Shown here in pieces: positions 1-12,381 of a stretch of DNA of 64,000 nucleotides; within the stretch, counting starts at the first letter, position 1; each line of letters starts with the position of its first letter. The stretch is from Pholis gunnellus. Its lineage: Eukaryota > Chordata > Actinopteri > Perciformes > Pholidae. The position numbers were made by a program, and so were the translations under genes. Below the pieces are notes generated by a model. That model saw only the letters and a list, made by a program, of their open reading frames with translations. It did no database searches and was not told the DNA's origin. The stretch spans positions 22,904,484 to 22,968,483 of the forward strand of contig OU342804.1 of assembly GCA_910591455.2 (NCBI GenBank), read 5' to 3'.

Positions 1-1015
1 TAAAATTATCAAGACATACAGTATAAATGTTATTGTTATTTAATAGTGTCTTTTATTAGTGTGGCAAAGTACAGCAAAATTAACCAATAAATCCAGTTGA
101 ATTTCTTTTCCTTTGCATTATATGCATTACACTTCAATATCTAACTGTCATGCACCCTCTATTTGTCTCACTGTCTCCACACAATCATACATACACAGAC
201 ATATTTTCCGACTTCTATAAATATTTAAAAGAAATGCTAAATGGTCACATTTTTCAAAGTCATATATGATTGATTGTTAGAGAATTGTCAGTATTATTTC
301 AGCCAGATGTTGATAATTCTGTTAGATTTTAAAACAACCACCAAGCTGCACCTCCTGTAAGCTCTAGATTGAGACAATATCACTCGTACGACTAGATAAC
401 GCCTTTGACAGACTGAAGCTAAGTGAAGGCTACAAAAAAGAGTCAGATGAAAAGGATCAGATAATGCCATGATCTTTCTTTCATATCAGCTTCCTTTGTT
501 ATCTGCTCTTTTCTTTTTGCTCTCTCTCCCTCCCTCTTCCTCCCTCTGTCACTGCTGCATGGTGACTCAGACACTGCAGAGATGCTACAACTGAATGGTA
601 TATCGGATGAGTCACAAACCGATCTGCCGCTGTCCATCTCTGAAAAGTTTTTTTTCCGACACACACAAGTGCACAGACGCTGCACAACGCTGTAACCTCT
701 AAAAGACTGTATATCCACTCAAAACCCTAGCAGATTTGGCTCTCCAGTCAGTGAGCTGCCATGATCAACGTATCAAACACAGTTTATTTTCAAACTCTCC
801 TTTGCACCTTCCCTCCTGACTTAACAAACAAGCTGATTCTAATGGTGTTCCCTTCACACCGCCCTGACCACTGCTGCACAATAAACGTGTACACACACAG
901 TACATCTGTCAATCCACTGCTCCGCAGAGGGCCAAGGTTTTTCTTCATTCCCTCGCTCTCTCTGTCCATCTGTCAGTCTTTCTCCCTTCTGCTCAAACGG
1001 AGAGTTTTAAACCAC

Positions 1016-1016
<1 letters not shown>

Positions 1017-1068
<52 letters not shown>

Positions 1069-1072
1069 CACA
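1017..1072. repeat. (CA)n microsatellite
   Basis: A nearly pure CA tract of about 56 bases with one CG interruption. Open frames that cross it on both strands are artefacts of the repeat. Confidence 0.95.
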
Positions 1073-1317
1073 AACAAACGTAAACACATGCAAAGTCTTT
1101 GTTTCAGGGGCTTCAACAAGTCGGTCAAGCACAACAACTCACACAAGCTACATTTACTCAAGCACTGTACAGCTTTGAGGAACTTTGAGTATTTACATTT
1201 GACGCTACTATATACTACTTCTTGACTCATTTCAGAGGGATTTTTGTATGAATTAAAATACTTGGGTGGTCTATCCAACAGTTTATAAAGCAGGCAAAAT
1301 GAGCAATCAACTTAAAC

Positions 1318-1400
1318 TTCAACACTAGAGGGGAACATTTTACTTGAAGCCCCCCCAATTAGCGCTTACATGCAGTGAATAAACATGGAATAAATGGTTT
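1318..1400 (+). repeat. Fragment of a dispersed repeat (TTACTTGAAGCCCCCC type)
   Basis: The block TTTTACTTGAAGCCCCCCCA followed by an AATTAGCG-like stretch matches a second copy near 56.08 kb (ACTTTACTTGAAACCCCCAA, then TTTAGCA). Two independent copies in one window point to a dispersed family. The family name is not known to me. Confidence 0.45.
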
Positions 1401-1469
1401 AACACTATAATCTTGAGTTCTTGTCTTCTTCTCTCCAGAACCACATGATGCCATGAAGACAAACACAGA

Positions 1470-2010
1470 CCGTAACCTTTGATACTTTAAGTATGTACTG
1501 TATTGTTGCCAGTACTTCTAAACTTTTACTTGAGTAACCACAGGGCTTTTACTTGTGATGAAGTGATTCTGCATTTGGTGTCTCCTCTTATAGGCGGCAG
1601 ACTTTACACATTAAAGTCTGTAATCACATCTACAGTACTACTGCACATGTGATAAGGAGTTGTATAGAGCCTTTGGCGACTCCAGACGGAGCTGCGCGAA
1701 TTCTGATAAAGTGAGGTCACTTGAGTCAGCGTCATTTAGGGCTGAAGACTACAAGTTGTAAAATGAAGCTAGTAGTAGTTAGAAAGAAGTGAGCTTATCA
1801 GACCTCTGTCCCGCTCAACTCTGCTTGAGGCTACATTAGCCGCTTCTAGCATGACACAACCAAATCTCTTGCCAGGTTTGGACATGGAAGAAGATTGTGC
1901 GGAATAAAAAAGACAATATCTCTTGCTATGCTGCAGACTCGCAAATGTCTAACAGGAGTGCAATGCTTAATTGGTTGAGTAAATTATCTCAATACTTTCC
2001 CCACCACTGT
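1470..2010. repeat. Probable relic of the 'ACTTGAGTAA' teleost dispersed repeat
   Basis: The segment contains TTTTACTTGAGTAACC, ACTTTAAGTATGTACTG and, at its right end, CAATACTTTCCCCACCACT. The same phrases recur near 45.1 kb, 51.8 kb and 54.0 kb. They resemble a repeat very common between fish genes. Borders are approximate and the copy is degraded. Confidence 0.35.
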
Positions 2011-2586
2011 CTGCAAGTATACCTGAATAAATAGAGCCATAGGCAGAAGGGGGAAGAGATCGTAGAAGTTCATTTTGTCCACAAGCATGACGTCTGATGA
2101 TAGATACGGAAGCAGTCATTTCATTAAGGGGTTTTCAGGCTGGAGTGGCTCTGTGATGTTGGTATTAGATCCATCTGTGACAAAGGAAATTAAATTAATG
2201 AAATCATAACATTCAATGAAACTTCAAATCTAAGACATTATTCCTGTGTTTTCAATCCTTTCTCAGTGGTGAAAGGTGTGGTAGTAATATGTGTGTGCCT
2301 CTGCATCAGTGTGTGCAGTTGTGTTCATTAATGTGCGTCAACATGTATTTGTGTATGTCCTTGCCTATTTTTTTTCTTTTTTTTCTCCCACTGTGTCTTT
2401 TGTCCATGTTTCTAAAACTGAGATGAGTTGCTATGGAGACTGGGATACTTGTGTAAAAAGGAAGTGGCAAAAGAGAGAAATGTGGGGAACATGAGGTCAG
2501 GCGCGTCACACACGCGGGTGTTAGACAGACGCAACCCCACACACTCTTGTTCGATGAGTTTGATGCTGAAAGAGTGAGTCTGAAGA

Positions 2587-2647
2587 GTGTGTGTGCGTAG
2601 CGGTGCATACGTGTGTGTGTACGTGTGAGTGAGTGTGTGTGTGTGTC
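2587..2647. repeat. Imperfect TG-rich tract
   Basis: GTGTGTG blocks alternate with CGTA and AGTGAG interruptions over about 60 bases. It is a decayed dinucleotide repeat. Confidence 0.7.
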
Positions 2648-5204
2648 TCAAGGTTAAGGTTCTCTCCACAGTGCAGTACATTCATATTTCTTCTTTTTTC
2701 ATTATTTTTTTCACACAGAGATATAGACACAAAGACAGACTTTCACCCACCATCCTTCTGTTGTTCGTGTTGCAAATGAATGAAAACATTAACCCACAAG
2801 TATCCTTAAATATGCTGATAAACCTTTGTTCATAACCACACAGGGAGTGAGGGTGTGATCCTTCACGTGTTGACAGGGGTTAAGCGACTGGCCAGTGATA
2901 ATACAGCTGTTTCAGGCACTCCATCACTTGATAATTACATTACACTGGTACTCCATTGCTTCCACTCGCTCCCAGTAATCTTGTTAAAATCCCGGTGATT
3001 GGAATCGCAGTGACAGGGAGACGGATGACAGCGAGGCTGCAGTCGTGGAGCCGAACCCTCTCCACGTCTGACAGAAGGTTTTAAAGTGCATTAAGCTTTT
3101 GTCGAGTAACCATGGAGCTGCATAGGCATACAGGTACTGAAATCAGGTACTGAAATGCACTTTTAATTGCAGGTATCCCTCTTTGGTTCCCATCAAAGAT
3201 CTTTCCATTTGCTGTTTGCAGTCTTAGGATGAAGTGAAAGACCTGAATAATGTTGGATTGATTTTTCCTTCTTCCTCTTTTTTTTAAACTTAAAAGCAGA
3301 TACATGATAACACTACACAATGGATGCTCCCCACTCCATTAAAAGTAAAGATGGCTCCCCTTTTTTTCCTTTTTAGTCGAGCATCAAGGGCTTTTGATTG
3401 AGTTGCCATGCTGCCCTCTGGTGGCCATTTCTTTACACTCCCTAGAAACCATTTAGCTGTATCAGGATAGTGCATGTTCTTGTGTTTTATATAGTGTAGA
3501 GAACTGCTAAAATACAAAACATTTGCATAAATACATCAGTTTGTATGTGTATTTATTCCCACATTGCTGCTGTAGACTTGAAGGTAAAGTACAGTCATTT
3601 CCTGGACCTGATTCCAGACTGGCTCCACATCCAGACGCTCAGTGTGACAGGTAGTTTAATTAAAGTAAAGGTCTGCCCTGCAGCTACTGACCCCCTGGTC
3701 TGCCAGCCTCAGTCGAGGTAACCAGTATGCATTTGTCATGTGCACGACTGGCTGACATAATTATTTATTAGTCATTTATATGAATGCCTCACAGCCACAC
3801 ACCCACCGACAGGCGGACAGAGAGAAAGGTTTCTGATGCTCTATAGGGATAACCAGTGGTAATTAAGACAATGTGATGGCATGATATAAATCACAATAAA
3901 TTCCTTTGAGATGAAAATAGGAAGGGTGGAGTATTTCCTCACACTCCATAATATGATGATGGGAGAATATTTGATAAGATACAAAGTACAGCGAAATTTC
4001 AAGGAACTCTATTTCCAGCTTTGAATGCATTTAAAATGCATTTCTTGAAAGACTGTTACTGACGGTTTTGCAAATAATTTACAAAAATGTGAATGTTTTT
4101 GTTGAAAAGAGTCAACGTGGTTTCATGAGATAAGTGCCATGTAAAGGAAAAGTCTAGTTCGCAGACTAAATCACCACCCACATCTCTGATTTGTTCAGTG
4201 ATACAAATAGAAGTGATTTCCACTTAAATAAAGTGAAAAAGGTTAACCGAAATCCAGTCTAACTTCCCAGTGTGAAAGTCCAGTAATGCATGTCCAAGTT
4301 GGTGGAATTGAAAGACACACAAAAGAAATGGTGAAACTTTATGCAGCAAAGGTCAATTCTTAGTAAAAGTCAACCTCCAAAATCACTAGATCACTACAGA
4401 TGATACTATCAGCTGTTTTCACTGGCTGGGTAGTCCTCCATGATTAGTAACCCGATCTTTGTAAAACCGGTGGAATTCCAGTTTAAATATAAGCATAAAT
4501 CAAGGACTATCACATGAAAAATGCTCTAAAATGTTCACATCTGTGCTGAAAGTCCAGTTGAAGAACTGTCAAAGTGAAAATCAACATGTGCTATAAGTTC
4601 ACAATAAGGTTACACTTTTTTCTAAGAGGCAACAACAGTGTATTTGAAACCTGAACATAAGAATGGATGCATGCACATATCTGGCAAACATCACCACAAG
4701 AAAATGAATAATCAATTACATGAACGCAGCTCATTCCAACTCACAATGAGATCTGCTTTAATCTGACAGAATGATAAAACACTTGTGAGTCCCTAATAAG
4801 TGTGTCCCCATCTGATGGGCCCCGGGTCCTCTTGACCCAGGGGACCAATTTGAGTGGTGCACAGCACATGGTGCCCTGCGCTGAATTATCGACCCCCAAC
4901 ACCACCACCGCCACCATTGCAGAGGGGAGAAGAGGGAGACGGATTAAGGTTCAGTTGTCTTGGCAACCTGAGATGCCATCTGTCATGTGTGTGCTGATGC
5001 ACATCGTGTAGCTGAGACATTGTTTTAATTTAATCATTTTCTCACTGCCAGACAGACCTCCTGTTAAAGTACATAGAACTCATGTCAGCATGTATTTAAC
5101 AAGCAGGGCCGAGTTATAAGATTGGTTTTCATTGGAAATACAACTGTGGTGTTTAGCAAAATAGAGGGCTTTAAAACACACAACCCAAAGACTGTTGATT
5201 CCTT

Positions 5205-5400
5205 AAATTGACATTTTGGTAAGTACACTTAATCACTTTCTTGCTGAGAGTTAGGTAAGGAGATTGATACCACTCTCATGTCTGTGTGTTTCATATGAAG
5301 CTGCAGCCAGCAGCTGTTCAGCTTAGCCTCAGGCTGAAACAGGGGGAAGCGGCTAGCCTGGCTCTGTCTAAAGGTAAAAAAAATGTAACATTTATTTCCT
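5205..5400 (+). repeat. Dispersed teleost repeat, copy 1 of 3
   Basis: It contains the phrases TTGACATTTTGG, TTTCTTGCTGAGAGTTAG, GAAACAGGGGGAAGC and GGCTAGCCTGGCTCTGTC in order. Close matches in the same order occur at 39.45-39.60 kb, and as both arms of an inverted arrangement at 50.97-51.34 kb. The family is very common in fish non-coding DNA; I cannot name it with certainty. Confidence 0.7.
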
Positions 5401-5434
5401 CAGCGTATTTCCTAAATGTCAAACTTTTGCATTA

Positions 5435-5912
5435 ATGGATGAGGCAAAGGATATTCTAAGGAATCTAATGAAAAGAAACATTTGTCAAACAGAGGTTACC
5501 ACTGTCAAATATAACAGTTTTGATTTGGTTTGCTGGTTTCTTTGTCAACAGGCTTATGGAAAAGGGTGTAGCATGGGCCAAGGAAGAACCCATACAATGT
5601 TGGTGGCAATTGGTCTTGGTAGAGGCCTGTGCTCTCCGAGTGCCTAGGGGACGTTTGTTGGGGACTATTTTCAGTATGAGTGCAGAGAAACAGCGCTCTA
5701 TTAGGCTTTGGCTACAACAAATAACTATGCTATTAAAAGTATTTATATTACAGCCTTGTGAACTGTGTACCCGACTATGTTATCTGGCTTCCTTTTACAG
5801 TCCAGGCTGTGTTCCAGATGCTGAGCGACTATTTATTAACTCTGTAGGTGCTTCTGAGTCATTATTAAATTGGTTTAACGGGTCTTTAAAACATCATCAG
5901 TATGTCCGCTAA
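5435..5912 (+). other. Unidentified open stretch, probably repeat-derived
   Basis: Two overlapping frames are open here, the longer one 130 codons (5520-5912) and the shorter 70 codons (5435-5647). I recognise no domain in either. The central sequence GGTAGAGGCCTGTGCTCTCC resembles a phrase (GG-GGAGGT-TGCGCTCTC) I associate with tails of dispersed vertebrate retroposons, so a transposon relic is the likelier reading. FANCF, which adjoins GAS2 in human, was considered, but no convincing match was seen. Low confidence either way. Confidence 0.25.
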
Positions 5913-5999
5913 ACCATACCTGCTCAAAGGCAAACTGCCTCTGTAACAGAGACGGGATGTGATTCACCCAGTTGAGCACTCACTGTTTCAGAAGCTTCT

Positions 6000-6001
<2 letters not shown>

Positions 6002-6038
<37 letters not shown>
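6002..6038. repeat. (CA)n microsatellite
   Basis: An uninterrupted CA tract of about 37 bases. Confidence 0.95.
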
Positions 6039-6039
<1 letters not shown>

Positions 6040-6204
6040 TCCACAATAGCATGAATGAATGCTAACCAGTGCAAATAAGCATGAGGGCAGCAGTGAAGTG
6101 CACTGATGGAGGAAGAGGGGAGGGTCTGATAGATGTAGTGACACAAAGGCGTAATCCCTGGGGAGAGGGCTGCAAATGAACCAGCAGCCACACATGGGAC
6201 TACA

Positions 6205-6205
6205 C

Positions 6206-6263
<58 letters not shown>
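6205..6263. repeat. (CA)n microsatellite
   Basis: An almost pure CA tract of about 59 bases, 170 bases from the previous one. The pair makes this a likely length-polymorphic locus. Confidence 0.95.
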
Positions 6264-6265
<2 letters not shown>

Positions 6266-8000
6266 GCTGCTTTCAATGCTATTAAAAAAACTACAAAAAA
6301 AACTATCCTTTTGTGGAAGTGTAATATAATCCCAGTAATAATCAAAATGTTCATGAGCAAGAAATAGCTCAAGAGATATTATTTTTTAATATTGATAATG
6401 AGCCATTTTATCTCAATACGATATTATAACAAGATCGATTTGAAAGTGAGTTGCTCTCTATTTGGAAGGAATGCAGTCTGTTCAAGTACATTAGTTTACA
6501 AATAAGCATATTTTTAAGATAAATGTCAGAAATGATCCAATACTGTGTGTATATTTCTGAATCTGAAAGAAAGCTGTAACTTCGGCTGTTATGACTCTAC
6601 ATAAAGCATCTGTGCATAACCAGCTGTGCAATCAATAGTGGTACAATTAATTTCAGTTATTACTGAGAATGCCACTGGGGCTTGAGATGCACAGAGTATG
6701 TAACCTATTTGTGTAGCCTAATTGGCACAGTAACTATAAATATAACAGTCTGCAGAGCTTGAAATGTTAAGCCACTATGTTAAAGATTTGAAAATGTCTT
6801 TCTTTGGCTCCATCCGATGGTAGTGTCATCAATGGAGATGTAGCCGCAGTCAACGATGCATGCTGCTGCATCCCCTCCCCATCAGAATAATTTCAGAGAT
6901 CCTACCATCAGAGTTCTTTCCACATCATAACTTTATGGAACTTTTTGTTTTGTTTATCTGTAAGTAGCTGCACAGCCTGTAGGGGGCACAAGTAGGGTTC
7001 TTATATGTGACAAGTGTGTTTTTGTCTCTTTGTAAAGGTCTGTTGAGAGTTCAGTCAGAAGAGAGAATGTTTGGTAAACAGGGGCCTTCAGATTAAAAGT
7101 AATTCCTGAAAGTGATTAATGGATGTGCTTTTTAAGCTCCTATTTTATTTCCCTAATCTAGCAAATTCTGTGAACATATTCAAACACATTAACAACAACT
7201 ATAGACACAAGTAATTAGATAATAATAATAAAAAGAAAACTTGTATTGTGATTTACTTTCACTCTAGCCTGTTGGAGGAGTCTGTTTTCGATGAATGGTG
7301 AAACGATGGACATTGCCTCTTTTGACTCTTCAATCTCAAGAACAAATAGTTCCCAAGTAAAGTTTTACTGGTCTCATTTGTTTAATGCGTGACATGAAAC
7401 TTAATGGAATTAAAATATTACTACCTTCTATTTTTAATTTGTTAAATGAAAGTGTATTTTGTAGGACTTTGTAGAAAAACAACAACATAATGCAACACAA
7501 AACCTTTTAAACCTATTTAAAGTGGTGCACCTCACCCCTATATTTAAAAAGTGAGCCAAAAGTATTACACTTCAGATTAGGCTATATAATGTTCCTTTAA
7601 AAAAAACTGTAAACTCTTAACAATTAAAGCACCATCAAACACAGCCAGAGATCTGGAGAGAGACATCACACATTACAAAGAGAGTGTTTAACAAAAAAAG
7701 TACATATGTGTTTTGATGTAGGCTACTGCTTGTAATTATTGTTCCTATGGACCGCTTAATTGGATCTGCGTTGCCATGTAAACCAAGTTTACTTCCTGTT
7801 AGCTGTTGACAGACATCAGCAAAAAAAAAAACAACATACCAATAAACTTCAATTTGGGACAATGTTTTTTTTTCCCTAGAATCAGACTCATAGTTTGCTT
7901 ATAATACTGGGGATAAAGTTTTCTTCTAAAACCAAACAAACGATGTGATGGTTCTTTTGTTCACTCTAACGTGTCTTCAGTAGTCTACCTTGTAAGTTGA
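6264..8000. other. AT-rich non-coding stretch upstream of gas2
   Basis: No exon-like frame or recognised repeat was seen. The sequence is AT-rich with several long A or T runs. The 3' end grades into the presumed promoter region of gas2. Confidence 0.5.
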
Positions 8001-8009
8001 CACCACGTA

Positions 8010-8230
8010 CTTGCAGACGTGCACAGCAGAGTGTGTTTTAGAAGTGACGGCAGCCTCCACCTTGTTACAGTGTTGCCTGCTTACATGTGGCGAACCTAAG
8101 GGAGATGAACATCTGGCTGAAAGTGATGTGTGCACGTGTGTGAGAGGAAAACTGCAGCGGACGAGATACAAGGGAACTTTTATGAAAAAGGAAACCTTCT
8201 GAAGAATCCTGCTGTTACTGTTAGCGAGTA
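8010..8230 (+). other. Probable 5' noncoding exon of gas2 (start undefined)
   Basis: The segment is less AT-rich than its flanks and ends in a strong splice donor, AGTA followed by GTAAGTAT at 8231. A second exon-like block with good splice sites follows 400 bases on, and the coding exons of gas2 begin 4 kb further. I infer a first, untranslated exon of gas2. The transcription start is not visible, so the left border is nominal. Confidence 0.4.
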
Positions 8231-8646
8231 GTAAGTATATTTTTGCATACTGTGTATGTTTTAATTTGTATTACAGTTAAAAAAGTAATGTTATGATTGT
8301 TGCACATTAGATTATACCGATGATGATGGTAAACATGGTTATGAAACTGTATCTCTCTCACTAATTCTTTTTTATTTCAACGTTTCAAACGTTATGTTGA
8401 TAGTGTTTGAAAGTTGGTCAGCTGCTCTAATTTAACGTTTTTGTTTCAGCCTAATGTCAAATGTATTTATCTGTGGATAACACAGCAGTTTCAGATTTAA
8501 ATATAAATATATTAATATTAAAAATTATAAAAAAATAAAGTCACATAAAGTTAGTTCTTGTTGTTTTTGCATAATTTAATGTCAAATCTATACATTTTAA
8601 AGTTTACTGAATGGTTTCTTTTCTTTCTTTTTTTTGTTTTTTGCAG

Positions 8647-8720
8647 TTCACTTTTTCTAGAATAATCTGTTTAAGAAAAAAGAAATTGCCATGTATTCAG
8701 AAGAGAGCATGTGTTGGAAC
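8647..8720 (+). other. Probable second 5' exon of gas2, with an upstream ATG
   Basis: A long T-rich tract ending in TTTTTTGCAG precedes the block, and the strong donor GTGAGT follows at 8721, giving a 74-base exon. It contains an ATG at 8691. If joined to the exon that begins at 12352, that ATG opens a short frame which stops before the gas2 start codon, so it would act as an upstream open reading frame. An alternative is an unrelated transcript. Confidence 0.4.
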
Positions 8721-10429
8721 GTGAGTTTTAAAAATGAGTTATCTCTTAAGCGCTCAGTCTATCAACACAGAAATGAATCCAACATGTTCATGATGTCTGA
8801 ACATGGTCTCGGTAGTCAGAACTCCCTCAATGAACCGACTGTTCAGAGGAGATCAATGTTTATTTCATTTTCCACACACTAAAACAATCAATGAGAAATA
8901 TTATTTTTTTGGTGCCAGAATTGTACTTTATTGTGTTTTACTGGAGCTGGAGTACAATAATACTCCACTGCTCAGGGTGCAGCAGGCGACAGACCTTTCC
9001 ATCCTGTGTTGATATGAGGTTTATTTAGTCTGGAAGCAGCTGAAGGAAAGCCACGGGGTGAGAGCACCACTATAGCTGAAACCTACACCTCAACTTTGCA
9101 GTTGTGTCCATTCAATACCTTTTATTCATCCACTAGTTTTACATGGCCTCTTTTACGCTGTTACAATCCTACAAACTGACACCTAAGACTCCAGATCATT
9201 GAGTCAAAGCTGATGGAGAAAGCTACAGCTACCAGCAGTGCCGTTGGACATCCACTTGAAGTTATTAATGATGTTTTATGAATAGCTTTTTGGGGTTTTT
9301 CAAACAATTGCCACAGAGAGTAGCTACTGAACAGGCTTTGAAGACAACAGCAGAATGCACAAGCCTGCAGGTGATAAAGTAACAACATTTAGTGACAGAT
9401 TTGCTGCTTTACCAGAGTAAACATGAGCGCCTGTCATGTAAAGAAACAGAATTTTGTTAACTAGTTGTGAAGTTAGTTGTTTACCAGACAACAAGATGAG
9501 CTTTCGTTTCATTCTCTGGAGACTGCAGTGTTTGTTGAAGGCGACGTACTACTGAATCATCAATCATTGTGTCATCTTACGTACGAACAGTACATATTTA
9601 AGCCAGTGCTTCAGCTCAGATCCATCATTTTAAACACATTTTTCATGTAGCCTGGTTTGTAATTTTAGCGGTTTCCCCCTAACTGCTGGTTTGACTGTGA
9701 AGATGTTTGGTTTTATTACGAAGACACAATTAAAGGCTGTGAAATACCACCGAAGCAAATCTTACTTAAAGGTTGTGCAAAGTAAATGAGGTGGAATAGA
9801 AAAAGCTTGTGTGTGTTTGCACCAGTGTGTATCTGTGGTGTGTTTAAAGACATGGACCCTCAGCTCTGCAGGAGGATAAAGGCTGCTAGTGTGTGAGAGC
9901 TAGGCCAGTAGCTGACCTTTGCCTTCCCTTCCCTACAGAGCCATTCTGTAACAGAGGTGTGAATATTGCACCTGGATGTTTTGTCAGAGACAGACGCTCT
10001 CATGCCCTGCTGGTCAACCTGTAAACCAGCCTCAAACTTGGAAGGCAGCCCCCTCTACATTACACCTTGTCTCTGTCCCACGTCTGCTGATAAAGTGTTT
10101 ACAAAAGACCCTTTTCACTACGTCCAGTCAGAACTCTCTGTCTAGAACATCTTCACATTCATCTCACACAAGCTGAGCCCAGAATTCACTGACATACATT
10201 ACCGCATGTACGTCTTTGCCCTACTAACATTCTGACAAACTTGAACTTGTAATGATGATCTGCAATAGTGAGCTACAGACACAAAACACAGGTGGTATTC
10301 AGATAAATGAGCTATAGAAGCCAGCTGTGATGCTGCCCGTCTGTGTCCCAAACGTCTGCCCTCCAGGTGTGCTTATATTCTACTCAAGATAACGTCTTTG
10401 TTAGAGATAAGATTTTTATTAGACATGCT

Positions 10430-10930
10430 AATAGCTCTGTCGGTTTACCTCTTTGGTACAGAATGGAATATCTCAAGAGCTTTTGGATGGATTGCCATGA
10501 AACTTTGTACAGACATTTGTTGCCCTCATGCAATGAATCCTAAGGACTTTGTGGACTTTTCCTGACTTTTTCTCTTGCGCCACCATGAGGTTGACATTTG
10601 TGTTTTTGAGTGAAATGTCTCAAATATTTGACGGTTTTCCATGAAATTTTGATACAGAAATTCTTGTTCCCTTCAGAATGAATTGTAATCCATCTGGTGA
10701 TGTATTCACTTTCCATTTAATGCCGTCAAAATTTCAATTTGTCCAATGCTTTGCTTTATGACCTGCAAAACTGCAAAACTCTCATCAGCCTCAGCTGCAC
10801 ATTGGGATATGCTAATTAGTTCATGTGAGCTTGCTTACAGACACACCTAATGTGGACAAGAACAAACATCAGCATGTTAGCATTGGTACTCATGTTAGCA
10901 TTTAGCTCAAAGCACATCTGTGCTTAAGTA
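10430..10930 (+). repeat. Dispersed teleost repeat, + orientation copy
   Basis: The order of phrases is diagnostic: TTGGATGGATTGCCATGAAA, then GCGCCACCATGAGGTTGACA, then TTTTGAGTGAAATGTC, then AAATTTCAATTTGTCCAAT, then ATCAGCATGTTAGCATT, then TTAGCATTTAGCTCAAAGCA. A second copy in inverted orientation lies at about 19.5-19.7 kb. This family is extremely common in fish introns and spacers. It lies upstream of the gas2 coding exons. Confidence 0.75.
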
Positions 10931-12381
10931 ATCATCACAGTGAAAGAGTTAAAATAAAATAGTTGCCGCAATGGCAACTTTCCATAAAGTCTCGCAGTGT
11001 TATAAACCTCTGTGCATCTTCTGTGTTTTGACATCTGAGAGGCCTTAAAATCCACAGATCTGTTACTCAAGCTGGACTTCCCAGATCCTATTGTCTCACC
11101 AGTGCCTTAAACAACACTTCCTCATTAACGCAGCTCCTTGTATTGTTTTAACACGGGCTGTTTTCAGTCTGAATGCCAGCTTAGTGCTGTTACTTTACAA
11201 TAAACCTTTAAAGTCAGTCTGTTGGCACAAACCGAGCCTCTGTCTTTACTGTATATTACGCAGCAGCCCCAGTGTCCCTCTGCATGTGTTGTTGTCTTTA
11301 TTCCAGCTGATTAGCAGCGAGTATTACTGGCAGTCAGAGCATGTCTCTGCATGGGGCTGAGCTTTATGATGGAGGCTGCTCTGGGAACAGGATAAATGAG
11401 CCATATAGCGGCACCAGGAGACTGGCTCAGGGCTGTAGCTGTACATCTTATTAAACCTGCAGTCAGTCTGTTTAATCCCTTTGATTAATGACTGTGTGTG
11501 TTGTGTGGCTGTGAGTGAGTACAAGGTATGTGCATGGAGCACAGTGTAAGAAATTGGTTTCAACATGTTGTGCTCATGTACTTGTGTGTTAGACAGCTCT
11601 GTGGTTTTCACTGCAAATAACCAACCGCTATTACGTTCAAAAACCATTACGTTTTAATTATTTTTTGCTTTCTTAGAGGATAGCAGTCAAAGCTCCCTCT
11701 TGGTTTGCTTATCTTCAGTCTCAACTCAGCAAGGAAACATGTCTGAAACAGAAAGGGGGAATTTGCACTAAATAACTTGGGAAAATACCCAATATGGGCT
11801 GAGCTCAGACTGCTGAAGCCTTATATCTCTGCATGACAAAAGGACTCTGCATTTTCCCCCATACCTTACCTTTGAGGAAAGGATCTCTCGACAGTCAGGA
11901 AAATTATTACAGCACCTATTAACTTTTGAGTTGGACTTGAAAAGATGGCTCATTGGTTCAGGTTACATGTTTACAGTATCAGAATATATAGAAAATGTCA
12001 CAACAAGACATTAATTGCAATGCAATTAGGATTTAATTCACTTGCTCCCACTTGTATTAGCTGATACTGTTGCATGTTGTTATTTCTAATATTACGTGCC
12101 TTGAAGTTGTAAGGCATAGTCAAACTGGCAGAATGTCCCAGTCATGGCAGTAATTTGAACCTTAGTCTTTCTAAGTTCACCAGAGAGACTCAAGAAGCTC
12201 AGTTAAATGATCAGTCTTGTTGGTGGAAGAGTACAGCTCAGTCAAGTTCACTTCTTGATGCAGGAGCTAAATCTGAAACCAAACCCTCTGAATTGTGACC
12301 GAAACGTAGATAAATTAAACTGTATTTAGGATCTGTAATTTGATCCACCAGGGTCCGTCAAAGACCGATCGGAGCTGAAGC

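Larger units (their letters stand above)
1..5200. other. Gene-free stretch at the left edge
   Basis: I see no exon with recognisable protein similarity on either strand. Open frames here are short and mostly run through CA/GT repeats or pyrimidine-rich tracts. The stretch holds a (CA)n tract near 1.0 kb, a probable dispersed-repeat relic at about 1.5-2.0 kb, a TG-rich tract near 2.6 kb and otherwise AT-rich unique-looking DNA. It could be intron or distal flank of an upstream gene; nothing here decides that. Confidence 0.6.

Noticed and set aside
5520..5912. Possible fancf orthologue next to gas2
   Set aside because: FANCF adjoins GAS2 in human, so a 130-codon frame here was compared from memory. 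No convincing conserved segment was seen, and part of the stretch looks like a dispersed retroposon tail.
5988..6372. Open frames on both strands through the CA repeats
   Set aside because: Runs of Cys-Val or Thr-His come from the dinucleotide repeat and carry no other signal.
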